A DNA stretch of 64,000 nt from assembly GCF_950295315.1 (NCBI RefSeq), contig NC_080175.1:65559353-65623352 (forward strand), written 5' to 3'. This document shows, piece by piece, positions 33,783-44,730 of the stretch. A model generated the notes under the pieces. That model saw nothing but the letters and a program-made list of their open reading frames with translations. It was not told where the DNA came from and searched no databases. The position numbers and the translations under genes were made by a program. The number at the start of each line of letters is the position of its first letter. Position 1 is the first letter of the stretch. The DNA comes from Erinaceus europaeus. Taxonomy: Eukaryota > Chordata > Mammalia > Eulipotyphla > Erinaceidae.

Positions 33783-33985
33783 TTTTATTTATTTATTTTT
33801 TATTATTGTATAGAGACATAAATCTAGAGGGGCAGGGGTGATAGAGAGGTAAAGACACCTGCAACACTGTTTAACCAACTTCTTGTGAAGCTTTCCCCCA
33901 TAGGGTAGAGACCAAGAGTTTGAACCTGGGTTCTTGTGTAATTTAACATGTGCTTCAGCCACTGCTAAATTGTAAGAGCATTTAA
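33783..33985 (-). mobile_element. tRNA-derived SINE, type B
   Basis: On the minus strand: AGCACATGTTAAATTACACA, GAACCCAGGTTCAAACTC (box B), CCCTATGGGGGAAAGCTT, CT-rich block, TCTCTATACAATAATAAAAA. Confidence 0.82.
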
Positions 33986-34066
33986 AAAGCATTAGCATTT
34001 CAATATAACATTTAATGTATTTGTAAATATTTTATAGTTAGATGTAAGAAATTAGAAGTAAACCCT

Positions 34067-34278
34067 GGGGTTGGGTGGTGGCGCACCTGGTTGAGTGCAT
34101 ATGTTACAATGCACAGGGACCCAGGTCAAGCCCCCAGTCCCTACCTTCAAAGGGAAAGTTTTGCAAGTGATAAAGAAGTGCTGAAGGTGTCTCTCTGTCT
34201 CTCTCCCACTCTATCACCTCCTTCCCTCTCAATTTCTGGCTGTCTTCAACTAACAAATAAAGATAATTTTTAAAAAAG
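34067..34278 (+). mobile_element. tRNA-derived SINE, type B
   Basis: GGGTTGGGTGGTGGCGCACC head, CCCAGGTCAAGCCCCCAGTC at box B, CTCTCTGTCTCTCTCCCACT, TTTCTGGCTGTCTTCAACTA and AATAAAGATAA tail. Confidence 0.88.
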
Positions 34279-34295
34279 AAACAAATTTTGCTATT

Positions 34296-34572
34296 GTTTT
34301 TTTAAATATGTATTTAATTCCCTTCTGTTGCCCTTGTTTTTTTTTATTGTTGTAATTATTATTGTTGTCATTGTTGTTGGATAGGACAGAGAGAAGTGGA
34401 GAAAGGAGGGGAAGACAGAGGGGAAGAGAAAGATAGATACCTACAGACCTGCTTCATAGCCTGTGAAGTGGCTCCCCTGTAGTTGGGGAGCAGGGACTCG
34501 AACCGGGATCCTTAGCTAGTCCTTGCACTTTGCGCCATGTTTGCTTAGCCTGCTGTGAAACCACCGACTCCC
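34296..34572 (-). mobile_element. tRNA-derived SINE, type A, short form
   Basis: Complete minus-strand copy with head at the right (GGGGAGTCGGTGGTTTCACA) and CAA-rich tail at the left. TSD of 14 bp with one mismatch: CAAATTTTGCTATT (34282-34295) and CAAATTCTGCTATT (34573-34586). Confidence 0.92.
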
Positions 34573-34586
34573 CAAATTCTGCTATT

Positions 34587-35479
34587 TTAACATATATTAA
34601 AAAAATTCACCTTCAACATTCAAGGGAAATTTGGTAAAGTTACAGAAGGAAAAGTAAATGGAATTTACTATTCTTTGTTTTATTATCCTCTACAAGAAAG
34701 ACATTTATTTTTCTTATTGATAAGAGACATGGCTAATTACCAGATTCTCTTAATAAAGGATTTTAAAGGATTTAATATAACATTTTTCATATTCTAGAAT
34801 TATCAGTGTTATTTTCCTAAATCAATGATAAAAATATCATCAACAGTGGGTTCCACTGGGAATCAACAAGTTTCCAATACACAATCAATGTGGTCTATCT
34901 GAATAGTATATAACCTATAGTCAGAACTATGGGAGGAGGCCAGATATAAGTTTAACAGGTGTGTCAGATTGCAGTATGATTGTGAGTCATTAACTTTTTG
35001 TTGCTGTTGTTATTTTTTCTTTTGTTTCCCCTTAACCAAAGTGAATCCAATAAAGGAAAAACTACATTACCATATTATTTAAGCAATGTAGATCAGGTTG
35101 TTCAAAATCACTCAGGTATTTTCAAAGACATTAGGAAGTCCTAAAGATCGGCTCCTGGGTGTGCCATGGCAGCCGAAAAGCTATTTGAGAAATGAATCAT
35201 CTTCTTACTTTGCAGCCTTCACCATAACAGTACCAATTAAACTGTGAGTTTCACTGCTAAAGCTTATTGTCTGTTATATCTTCTTCCTTCAATTTGATTC
35301 TACCAGTGTGCAAGATTTGATTTAGATTGAAAAAGTTCTAAAAAATTATAGAGGGCTCAAAGTGGTTTATGAACTGTTTCACAGAAACTCCTTCTTGCTT
35401 ATGAAATAGTAATGATAACACAGAGAGATGAATCCTATATATAGTCCAGTACTTGGCTTCTGTAGCATTTTACATTTTT
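34587..35479. other. Apparently single-copy DNA
   Basis: No gene recognised. The stretch 35140-35230 retains CpGs and is less AT-rich than its flanks, but it has no open frame of note. Confidence 0.45.
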
Positions 35480-35624
35480 CTTTCTTAAAAATTTTTTTCA
35501 AGATATGTTTATTTAATGAGATAAATTGAGAGGTGAGGGAGAGAGAAAGAGATTCCTGCAAGGTGGAGTTTAGAAGCTTGAACCTGGTTCCTTGTTCATG
35601 GTCAGTGCTTCCCCAGCCCCGATT
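35480..35624 (-). mobile_element. Old tRNA-derived SINE
   Basis: Minus strand: GGGCTGGGGAAGCACTGACC head, GGAACCAGGTTCAAGCTTC at box B, then GGAATCTCTTTCTCTCTCCC and an ATTAAATAAA-containing tail. Type uncertain (B or C related). Confidence 0.65.
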
Positions 35625-36235
35625 TTATTTTATCTTATATTTTATTAGTGATTGAATATTGATTTCCAAAATTGCAAGATCACAGGGGTACAACTCCCCA
35701 CCATTCCTACCACCAACTGTTCTGTATTTTCATTCCCTCCTTTGGAAACTACAGCAGTTCCCCCAAGGTTGCAGATATGAGTTAACTATTATTTCTACAA
35801 CTGTCTATGTCTGTATATGTTTGCCCTTTTGTTTTCCTGGTCCCATCTTCTCTTTCTTTCCAAGTTACACATACACCTAACATTATATCCAAATATTCCT
35901 CCCTTTTATCCTCTTCTCTCTTTGGGTCCTGATGGAGTTGGGGTTCAGAGCCCTATGATCATTTTTCCCCATCACGTCTCACCCACTGGAAGTACGGATC
36001 AAAATCCTTTCTGAGGTACAGAAAGTGGAAGGTCTGATGGCTTTAATTGTTTCTCTGTTGGACATGGGGGTTTTCAGATCAATTCATACCCCCATCCTGT
36101 TTCTATCCTTCCCTAGTAGGGTAGGGCATTGAAAAGGTGAGGTTCTGGGAAACATTGGTGAGGTCACCTGCCCAGGAAGTCAGAATGGTATCATGATAAT
36201 AGCATCTGTCTGCAACTTGTTCCTGGCACCCGTTT
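35625..36235 (-). mobile_element. Older L1 3' UTR fragment
   Basis: The A-tail side is at the left, followed on plus by GGGGTACAACTCCCCACCAT. Further right are GAAAGTGGAAGGTCTGATGG, TTGTTTCTCTGTTGGACATG and CCCTAGTAGGGTAGGGCATT, the antisense of the standard L1 3' UTR. It carries about 0.3 kb of extra sequence (35730-36000) absent from the younger copies, so it is a distinct subfamily. Confidence 0.75.
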
Positions 36236-36688
36236 TCTATTTTCTATACTAAACTACACTGAGCTTTGTTTTACTATATTAACTATGCTCTCCTATGTTA
36301 TGTAATTATGTTAAATAGTACTTACAATCTACTTATTTTCCTTTGATGTTCATTAAATATATCTAGACAGCTGTTTTATTTATATAATAACTGATTATTG
36401 CTTCACAACTAACATCAGGAAAACTTTGCAAAGTAAAAAGCTTATCGTTAGTTTGAAAGAGTACATAAACCTACATATTAAGGGTTTATTTTTTAAGGTT
36501 TTTCATGGAAGTATAAGATAAAATCTGAAGAAACAAGTTCTTATATCCCAATAGGAAATTCAGTTATAGTGTCCATGAAGTTTCCATTTAATATGTGACC
36601 TTTCAGTTTAACAAAGTACTAGAAGAACAAAAATCAAAGTAATACTACATAAATTTAGTTAACTTCTTTTAAACATGATATGTTAAGA
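36236..36688. other. Unassigned AT-rich DNA
   Basis: No feature recognised. Confidence 0.45.
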
Positions 36689-36689
36689 G

Positions 36690-36870
36690 TTGGCAAAGCA
36701 TTCACTTGGATAGTGCAGTGTTTTGCCCTGTAGGAGACCCAGGTTTGAATCTGACCCCGATTTTAGTGAAAGAAGCATCAGTGCTTTAATATCTATTATT
36801 TAACAATCAACCTATCTATTTATCTATCCATCTATCTCCTAAAAAATAAAGATATCCTGGAGCAGTAAAG
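36690..36870 (+). mobile_element. Old tRNA-derived SINE, type E
   Basis: Head with CACTTGGATAGTGCAGTG, AGACCCAGGTTTGAATCTGA at box B, GAAAGAAGCATCAGTGCTTT, then TATC-rich repeats and an AATAAAG tail. Same order as 6301-6472. Confidence 0.68.
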
Positions 36871-37004
36871 TACAATAGTCAACCAAAAAAAGAAAAGTGT
36901 TCATGAGATTTTATCATATTATATCTATTGTCATGGCCATCATCAAACAGCCTTTGGCTTGCTGATTCATTATTGACATTATTATCATTATTATTATTAA
37001 TTAC

Positions 37005-37228
37005 CTCTATCTACACATCTTTTTTCTTTTTTATTGGATAGAGACAGAGAGAAATTGAGAAGGGAGGGGGAAAGATAGAGGGAGAAAAAAAGAAATAAAG
37101 AAAGACACCTGTAGCAGTGCTCATTATTCATGAAGCTTCTGCCCAGCAAATAGAGACCAGGGTATTGAACTTGGGTCTTTTTGCACTGTAATGTATGTGC
37201 TTAAGCAGGTGCAGCATCACCAGCTCCC
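37005..37228 (-). mobile_element. tRNA-derived SINE, type B
   Basis: Minus strand: GGGAGCTGGTGATGCTGCAC head, ACCCAAGTTCAATACCCTGG at box B, then CT-rich block and TCTCTATCCAATAAAAAAGA. Confidence 0.82.
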
Positions 37229-37257
37229 TCAGGGATTCCTTTATTCTCCAAATTCTA

Positions 37258-37345
37258 GGGACTATATCCAATATATCCATATATATATATATATAGATAT
37301 ATGGATATATATCTAATATATATCCATATATATATGGATAGAGAG
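37258..37345. repeat. AT-rich imperfect palindrome
   Basis: Alternating TA blocks with CCATATATATATATATAGATATATGG-like mirrored units allow the segment to pair with itself. A GA repeat follows at 37338-37354. Confidence 0.8.
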
Positions 37346-37389
37346 AGAGAGAATGTGTCAATATGCTAAAATTTGAAGAGTCAACCATG

Positions 37390-38495
37390 GAGTAGTTTTC
37401 CTAATGTCTAAAGTTATTAGTCTTACATAGTGAAGTGATGGGTTTTACTGTTATCATCATTTCTGCCTGTGTGCTTCCATTTTGCTTTGTATTTGTTTGG
37501 AGTTCAAAATATATCAAGCACACCATAGTGGGTGTGCAATTTGTCACTGATTGCACTGTGAATATACAGGTAAAAAAATTTAGGAAGTAAAATAAGTATC
37601 TAGTTAATTTATGCCCATTGCCTAAATATTATAAGACAAGCATATAAATGCAGAGAGTGGAATTATCACAGTAATCTCCTGTTATCCTTACCATTTATCT
37701 TTTGGTCTTCATGCTTGCCTTCTTTTCCTGTAATTACATTTGCTTTATCTGTGGAAATAGTACCCTGGTTGTAGTTTCTCTCACTATTTCAATACACAAT
37801 AGTGGATCAATTTATATACCAGTAAGGTGAGGAAACAATAGGTCTTCTGCAGTTGCCTATTGGAAATGTTAATTCTCTACTACCAATAAGGAGAAATTTG
37901 AGATAAGACAAGTATGAGGTTTAGGATTATGGCTTTGATAAATTTAATGTATTTTTTCAAGAAATTTATTGGATTTGGGAAAACATACAAAACGCTAGTA
38001 TAGGACTTGATGGACAGAGTGAGACAAGGTCCTGAGTGAGTTTCATGACCTGACAGTAGTCTGAAAAAAACTTAAGTACTTTTCTCAGATGAGAAAAATG
38101 TTTGCTTGAATAAACTGAGTAACAAGAATTTTCTAAAGTAATAACACGATTTACTGGTCTTCATTCTGATATTCCAACAAAAATAATTTTATGGGTCAAT
38201 GAATCCAAAATTTCTTGTGGCAAACCATTGCTATATTGAAAGGTGGTCTTAATTCTCAGTCTCCAAGTTAGATGCTTGGATAGCCCTGATTCAGAGTGAC
38301 TTTTCACACCTGAGTTGTCCTTGTAGCTGTGACAATTCATCCAATTCTTAGACATTTCCAGCTTTCTGAGTCAACATCCCTGTGGTCCATTGGAGTAATT
38401 TTTCAATAAGCATCTCAGAAGAGCAAAGTGAGTTTTCTGGGAAACTGATTATTTCTTTCATACAAATATTTGTTTGATATTTCTTTTAGCCACCA
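37390..38495. other. Apparently single-copy DNA
   Basis: No gene or repeat recognised over about 1.1 kb. Confidence 0.5.
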
Positions 38496-38499
38496 AGGT

Positions 38500-38700
38500 T
38501 ATCAATAGGGCTTGGTGCCTGTGACTCGCCTGTTGCAGGTGGCCATAGTCTAATATTTTCCTTTCTTTTGGACAGAGAGTGAAAGTCAGAGGAAAAAGAT
38601 GAAGAAATGAGAGACAGAGAAGAGGAGACTTACGCAACAATACTATTCCACTTGTGAATCTTCCCCACTGTAGACGGGGACCTGGGACTTAGTCCAGATA
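38500..38700 (-). mobile_element. Old tRNA-derived SINE, long-form remnant
   Basis: The left end resembles the 3' module (AATAGGGCTTGGTGCCTGTG). Then comes GGACAGAGAGTGAAAGTCAG (purine side of the CT block) and CCCCACTGTAGACGGGGACC near the box B region. Confidence 0.62.
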
Positions 38701-39158
38701 TATTTTTTTATTTTTTTATTTATAAAAAGGAAACATTGGCTAAACCATAGATAATAGGGGTACAACTCCACACAATTACCACCACCAGAACTCTGTATCC
38801 CATTCCCTCCCCTGATAGCTTTCTTATACTTTAACCCTCAGGGAGAAGGACTCAAAGTCATTGTGGGATGTAGAAGGTTGAAGATCTGGCTTCTGTAATT
38901 GCTTCCCTGCAGAACATGGGCATTGACAGGTCAATCCATACTCCCAGCCTGTCTTTCTCTCTCCCTAGTGGGGAAGGGCTCAGAGGAAGTGGAGCTCCAG
39001 AACACATTGGCTGGGTTGTCTGTCCAAGGAAGTCTGGTCAGGCATCCTGCTAGCATCTGGAACCTGGTGGTTGAAATGAGAGCTAACATACAAAGCAAAA
39101 CAAATTGTTGACCAATCATGGACCTAAAAGCTGGAATCATGCAGATGAAGAATTGGGG
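38701..39158 (-). mobile_element. L1 3' UTR fragment (5'-truncated)
   Basis: A T-rich tail side at 38701-38725 is followed on plus by GGGGTACAACTCCACACAAT, GCTTCTGTAATTGCTTCCCT and GCATCTGGAACCTGGTGG, as in the 8.5 kb L1. It ends near AGATGAAGAATTGGGG, similar to 55697 in another copy. Confidence 0.85.
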
Positions 39159-39189
39159 AGGATAAAGGGGATGTTGGATCATAGCTCAA

Positions 39190-39322
39190 GATGGTAGAAA
39201 TATTAAAAAGTGGAAATAAATTTAAATGGAGTTGAGATTGTTTTTGTAGACACTTTTTTTGGGGATAAGAAATTTTACCCCTGTCAACAATTGCACTGTA
39301 AACCATTAATCCTCCAATAAAA
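39190..39322 (+). mobile_element. Second-type L1 3' end
   Basis: AAGAAATTTTACCCCTGTCA ... CACTGTAAACCATTAATCCTCCAATAAAA matches 52455-52590 at its 3' end (TGTAAAACATTAATCCCCCAATAAA). It has a polyadenylation signal and A-rich end but is unlike the main L1 3' UTR. It may be a different L1 subfamily or another LINE/non-autonomous family. Confidence 0.5.
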
Positions 39323-39439
39323 TGATAAAGCAAGTAAAGGAAACATTAATCATCATGATTAATGCATGTCCACAGTTCTATATATAACTTTCAGTCTAGC
39401 CTTTAGATGACCAAATATTAGTAGGGGTTACTGTTATTT

Positions 39440-39728
39440 CAAAATTTAGCTTCAGGGTCTGGGTTAAGAGCACACAGTAATAAGCAAGGACCCATACAAG
39501 GAACTGAATTTGAGCCCTCACTCCCCACCTGCAAGGAGGACCTTTCACAAGTAGTGATGCAGATCTGCAAATATCTTCCTCTATCTCTTTCTATCTCCCC
39601 CTTCTCTATCAATTTCTCTCTGTTCTATCAAATTAAATAGGAAAAAAAAAAAGGGAAAAATGGCCACCAGAAGCTGTGGATTTACAGTGCCAACACAAAG
39701 CCCTAGCTGCAAATATAACCCTGTATGG
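39440..39728 (+). mobile_element. tRNA-derived SINE, type A, long form, diverged
   Basis: GGGTCTGGGTTAAGAGCACA head, CCCACCTGCAAGGAGGACCT, CT-rich block, A-rich linker and 3' module (CACCAGAAGCTGTGGATTTA ... AAATATAACCCTGTATGG). The tail merges into a (CA)n repeat. Confidence 0.8.

Positions 39729-39774
<46 letters not shown>
39729..39774. repeat. (CA)n microsatellite
   Basis: An uninterrupted run of about 22 CA units located at the tail of a SINE. Confidence 0.97.
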
Positions 39775-39776
<2 letters not shown>

Positions 39777-40446
39777 TCAAAACAGGCTTTTTCTTTTAAA
39801 CCAAATCCAATTTTTGTGAAAAACCTAAGATTCTCACAAGATTTCTCAAAATTCCCATACAGCTTAAGTACATAGTAATTTCTAGCTGCAAAAAAAAAAA
39901 AATCCTCCTCTAATGAATTATTGATCTGATTTTGGCTTTTCTCCTGTGTCTGTTCTGTTCTCTCCTTTCAGCAAAACAATCCACATATCCTCTTATTTAC
40001 ACATACCAAGAATACCCGAAGAAAGAAAATCACCAAATTCCCCCAAAGATCTGCTGCTGCTAGAAGTTGAGACGTGGGTAAAAGTCGAGTGATTCATTTT
40101 GTTCACATTATTTCTATAGAGAAAATCCTGGAGTGAAACCCATAGTATTATATTCATATATGACTGCATCTTCCTATGTACACAATTCTGAAGGTGCAGG
40201 TTATGTCTTCATGTTATCTGGACACAAAATGACATTAGAGTCATTGCAATTGGCATAATTTCAATTCCATTTTTATCCATGAAAACCAAGATCAGAACCA
40301 GAATAGACATGAACTAAGTGCCTTTTCTCTAACACTCCATATAAGCATCACCACCAACAGTTTTCTATTAATTAGGATTCTAGTGGAATATGAGTTGTCT
40401 CAGAAATGTCTAACTAAAAAGACCTTAGTAAAGACACAAGAAGATT
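39775..40446. other. Apparently single-copy DNA
   Basis: No gene or repeat recognised. Confidence 0.45.
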
Positions 40447-40464
40447 GAGAAACAAAAAGTAGAG

Positions 40465-40679
40465 GGTCTGGGTGGTGGCATTCCTAGTTGAGCGCAGATA
40501 TTATAATGTGCAAGGACATGGGTTCAATCCCCGGTCCCTACCTGTAGGGGGAAAGCTTTATAAGTGGTGAAGCAGTGTCACAATTGTCTCTCTGTCTCTC
40601 TCCCCCTCTAGAACCCTTTTCCCTCTTGATTTCTGACTGTCTCTATCCAGTAAATAAAGATAATAAAAATTTTAAAAAA
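40465..40679 (+). mobile_element. tRNA-derived SINE, type B
   Basis: Complete: GGTCTGGGTGGTGGCATTCC head, GGGTTCAATCCCCGGTCCC at box B, GGGGGAAAGCTTTATAAGTG, CT-rich block, CTGTCTCTATCCAGTAAATAA. TSD at 40447-40464 and 40680-40695 (AGAAACAAAAA with small differences). Confidence 0.9.
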
Positions 40680-40695
40680 GAGAAACAAAAATAGA

Positions 40696-41340
40696 GATAG
40701 CAGTAGTCATAGTCATACCAGTCTAAGTACAACAGAGCAAGAGAATGGAACAGAGATACTAGATTTGCCTTTTGTTGCTTGGATTAGGGATCCTTGAGAA
40801 ATGTGATGTTTTCTTCTCTTACCAATGTTTTCTTAGTGCTACATTCGTTTCCTAGGTGTTCATTTATGTTTACAGGGCTAGGGAGTTAGATAGGATTGCT
40901 AGCATTGGCCTGTAATCAATTCACACGGTAACATCATCTTCTTTCATAGATGTGGGTGCTATCAATGATTCGAAAGCTTTCTAAGCGTCTTAAGACAGTA
41001 GAAAATACAGGAGCATATGCCCTGTCTAGTTTCTCCTACCAACAGTCAACTTTTTACAAATGTTTCTACTATCCAAGTTGATCTGTAAGCCAGAAGGATT
41101 GAGTCCAAGAGAACTGCCGAATTATTTTCTGTACTCACACACACAGATAAAGAGAAAGGGAGGGAGAGAGAATGAACTAGAGAGAGATAGAGAGAAAGAA
41201 GAAGAGAAGGAGGAGGAGAACAATGAGGAGGACAAAGACGAGGAGGAGGAGAACCATACACCAGAAACTTAACTGTAAACGGCACCAAAACCATTTGAAT
41301 GCAGTAAACTTTAGTAAAAATTCCCAGCCCCTTTTTCTTA
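40696..41340. other. Single-copy DNA with a purine-rich stretch
   Basis: No gene. Positions 41145-41262 are purine-rich (GAGA, GAAGAAG, GAGGAGGAG) and open in several frames because of low complexity. Confidence 0.5.
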
Positions 41341-41354
41341 AAGACTGTGTACCT

Positions 41355-41637
41355 AGGGAGTCGGGCTGTAGAGCAACAGGTTAAGCCCACGTGGCGCAAA
41401 GTGCAAGGACCAGCTTAAGGATCCCCATTCAAGCCCCCGGCTCCCCACCTGTGGGCGAGTCACTTCAAGCAGTGAAGCAGGCCTGCAGGTGTCTTTCTCT
41501 CCCCCTCTCTGTCTTCCCCTTCTCTCTCAATTTCTCTCAGTCCTATCTAACAATGACAACATCAATAACAACAACAACTACAACAACAAGAACAAATAAA
41601 AAGGGCAACAAAAGGGAAAAATAAATAAATATTAAAA
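41355..41637 (+). mobile_element. tRNA-derived SINE, type A, short form
   Basis: Complete, low divergence: AGGGAGTCGGGCTGTAGAGC head, CACGTGGCGCAAAGTGCAAG, CT-rich block, CAA block, AAATAAATATT tail. TSD of about 14 bp (41341-41354 and 41638-41650) sharing TGTGTACCT. Confidence 0.93.
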
Positions 41638-41839
41638 AAGATGTGTACCTCATACTTTACCATCCATGCCACTATTTTATCTAATATCATTATTTGCAAA
41701 AACTTTAACTTTTCATTTTCTTTTTGCCTCTAGACCTCCATTTTTTTATGTACCTATAAACAAGACTTATTATGGTATCATCCAATGGGCAACCTATCCC
41801 GAGTCCCCTTTTTTACAGTAAAGAAATATTTGTAACTTA

Positions 41840-41906
41840 GAATACTTTAGCTTTATGTAGGAAACAAGCCAGATGTCTAATGACAGATGAGTGGCTAAGA
41901 AAGCTA

Positions 41907-41990
<84 letters not shown>

Positions 41991-42330
41991 GTGGAATATT
42001 GCTCAGCTGCTTAAAGTCCATCTTGGAGGAAACTTGAAGCCATCATGTTAAATGAGATTAGTCAAAAAGGAAAGGACAAATATGGGCTGATCTCACTTAT
42101 AGTTGTAACTTAAGAAATAAAGACAAAATTGGAAAACAAAGTAAAATATGGACTGAGTTTGTGCTTTACAACACCTCTTGCGTGACTGTGGGAAAGGATC
42201 TAAGTTATGGGGTGAGGGTGTTCTGATGAGAACTGTCATGTTGAGTTATGAGATCGGATTTATGTAGCAAAAACTACACAGTAAATTGTTATCCTTCCCC
42301 GATAAGAAATGACAAAAAATAGGAAAGAGA
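41840..42330 (+). mobile_element. Older L1 fragment, ORF2 3' part and UTR, with microsatellite
   Basis: GAAACAAGCCAGATGTCTAATG and GATGAGTGGCTAAGAAAGCT, then after a TA/CA/TA microsatellite GTGGAATATTGCTCAGCTGC, follow the conserved L1 ORF2 C-terminal region. The counterpart at 58210-58290 reads the same on the other strand. It ends in an A-rich region near 42330. Confidence 0.75.
41909..41990. repeat. Compound (TA)n(CA)n(TA)n microsatellite
   Basis: About 80 bases of alternating pyrimidine-purine, expanded from the TATATATACACA motif that sits at this point in L1 ORF2. Confidence 0.95.
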
Positions 42331-43039
42331 ACACCACGTACTCTCTACTTCTTTAAAGGTACCCATTTAAAGTAGTTTTAAGTAGGTTTTATCCATTATA
42401 CTTTATTGTTCAGAGGAGATAATAGAGCAGAAACATGAGGAGGTAGTTATCTGTGCAAATGTACTCAAATAGCATCCATTGAGCCATTTGATTCTTTGTA
42501 TTGCAATGATAATAAACCATGAATATTCACCATGTAGTACTGCTGATAAATCGAGTAAGTAAAGCATCCTGCCCTCCCATGAAAATGTAGTTATTATTTA
42601 GCAACACTATTTAAACCAAAAAGCTTCTCAACAATGGTAGTGAGACTTATGGAACTATATAATTGTTAAATTATTTGTTTTAAAATTGGATGTCTAATCC
42701 TAACTGCTAGAACAAGAATATATGCATCCCAAATACTAGGCTATAGAGGAATTCTTTACATCTACACTCAGGGAATAAGATTCATGTCCATTTTCAGGCA
42801 CTTCCATAGCTCAAATCTTTATTTACATTCAGAGGTAAAAAGGAAATGTATCTTTTTTTATTAGAAGTTTACATGCCTTCCTAGAGGCACTGATGCAGAA
42901 ACCTGATACAGTGATTCCACTGAACAATTCATAGGCTGAACTCAATCACATGGCCATATATATCTAACTTCAGTGATCAGGGAATGTAGAAGAACCATGT
43001 ACTTAAGGGGTGAAAATGTATTAAAATTCCCTCACCAAT
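42331..43039. other. Unassigned DNA
   Basis: No gene recognised. The last 120 bases may be a decayed upstream part of the next L1 UTR. Confidence 0.4.
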
Positions 43040-43375
43040 GTGAGGAAGATGACCTCACCAATGCGTCCTGGAACCCCACCTCCTCAGAGGTCTACCCCAC
43101 TATGGAAAGATAAAAATAGGCTGGAGATATGAATAGACCTGTCAAAGTCCAGGTCCCAAAGAGAAGCAATTACAGAAGCCAGACTTCCTACCTTCTGCAC
43201 TCCATAAAGATCTTTGGTCCATACTCCCAGAGGGATAAAGAATAGGGAAATTTCCAATGGAGGGGGCGGGATATGGAACTCCAGTGGTGAGAATTATGTA
43301 GAATTTTACCCCTCTTATCCTATAATCTTGTCAACCATCATTAAATCACTAATACAATTAAATTAAAAAAGAAAA
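43040..43375 (+). mobile_element. L1 3' UTR fragment
   Basis: TGCGTCCTGGAACCCCACCT, AAGCAATTACAGAAGCCAGA, CCATACTCCCAGAGGGATAA and a tail after CTAATACAATTAAATTAAAA. 5'-truncated. Confidence 0.85.
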
Positions 43376-44559
43376 AAGAAAATGTTGATCAATGGGCCAA
43401 TAGATGACTAGCCCTATCACATGAAGGTCGTGGGACTGAATAAACATTGAGCAGTGTAAGAAGCTATTTAAACTCTAGATATTTAAAGTGACTATAACTG
43501 CACAGTTAAATATTATGAGATAAGTCTTTATATCCACATGTATCAACTTAAATTGTTAATAATTAGTATAAACTAATTTCAAATAATAAGTGTTTACTTT
43601 AAATTTTAGAAAAGAAGAAAAAAAGAAATAGGTTGAAGTGTTCTACCAAATGTTATTTTCCCATTCAAATATCTCAGCTGAAGTAACATCTACAGATCAG
43701 GCAGTTTAGATTAATCAGATCGGAAGATACTGATCTCCACTGTGTGACCTTTCTCTGGCATCTAAAATAAGTAAAGAATTATTGCTTAATCCCCCCACCC
43801 CCAAAAAAAAGAAAGAAAAGGGGAGGGTCATGAATTCTGGGAAAACTCTACCTTTTCAAGAGAAACCCCTCCTATTCCAGCCCCCTCATGAATATTAGTC
43901 ATGTCTCACTAGTCATCCCAGATAGACCTGCTAAAGTTTGGATTCAGAAGCTAACAACAGGCAGTTTATTCCAGAATCTGTCTGTTCTTCCACTTTCCTC
44001 CTTCCAATAAATATGATCTGCCAGCCACTGATGTCATTGTTTTTAAATTCTTTCTGAACTCCAACAAAAACTTGTACCTGGGTTTGAGACACTCTTTCTC
44101 TCATTTCCCTAGGCCCCTTTTTCTGTCATCACTCACAAACAGCCAACTGGTCACCACTCTGACAATGCAAAAGTGCATTGATGAATCAGATATGATCTAA
44201 AATAACAACACTTTTCTTTGCACCTATTAAGATAAAAGTTTATTTTCTTAATACTTTTAGTAACTTGAATCAGATGTTCCATTATTACATAGTAAATTAT
44301 TTTCACTCTTCTAGTTGGCAATAATGAAATTTCACTACTAGAAATATTGACATATCCAAGGGCTTTAATGTTTAAGATTAGGAACAGGTTAATTTTTTTA
44401 AAACTGTATTTGCTTTTTATGTAGGGTCATCTGTCAAGCAATACCAAATTAACTTCAAATCAGAGTTTTTGTTTCATTCACTCCATTTCTACTTAAGCAC
44501 TGTGCTACTGGTGATGGCTTATTAATAAGATTACCAAAGGTTTGCTGTCTAGAATCATT
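43376..44559. other. Apparently single-copy DNA
   Basis: No gene or repeat recognised. The A-rich 43615 region and the C/A-rich 43792-43822 region are low complexity. Confidence 0.5.
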
Positions 44560-44730
44560 AATGAAAATTTACCATGTGCTCATTCAGTCCACAAAACAGT
44601 CCCACAGAAGAGATATCACCCCAATTTTATAGTAATAATATTTAGACTCACGGGGTTGGTTAGACAATGTGCCCAGGGTCTCACAATTTGTAAAACAAGA
44701 CTTAGAAACAGAACCTAGGACCCTGTTTTA
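44560..44730 (-). mobile_element. MIR relic
   Basis: TTACCATGTGCTCATTCAGT, CCCCAATTTTATAGTAATAA, ATGTGCCCAGGGTCTCACA and ACAGAACCTAGGACCCTG follow the antisense MIR consensus over nearly its whole length. Confidence 0.78.

Noticed and set aside
41060..41272. Glu-rich 70-codon frame on plus (KEEEKEEENNEEDKDEEEE region)
   Set aside because: Low-complexity GA-rich DNA at 41145-41262; no conserved context.
41046..41399. 117-codon frame on minus
   Set aside because: It overlaps the head of a SINE and the purine-rich stretch and spans a SINE insertion boundary, so it cannot be an old gene.
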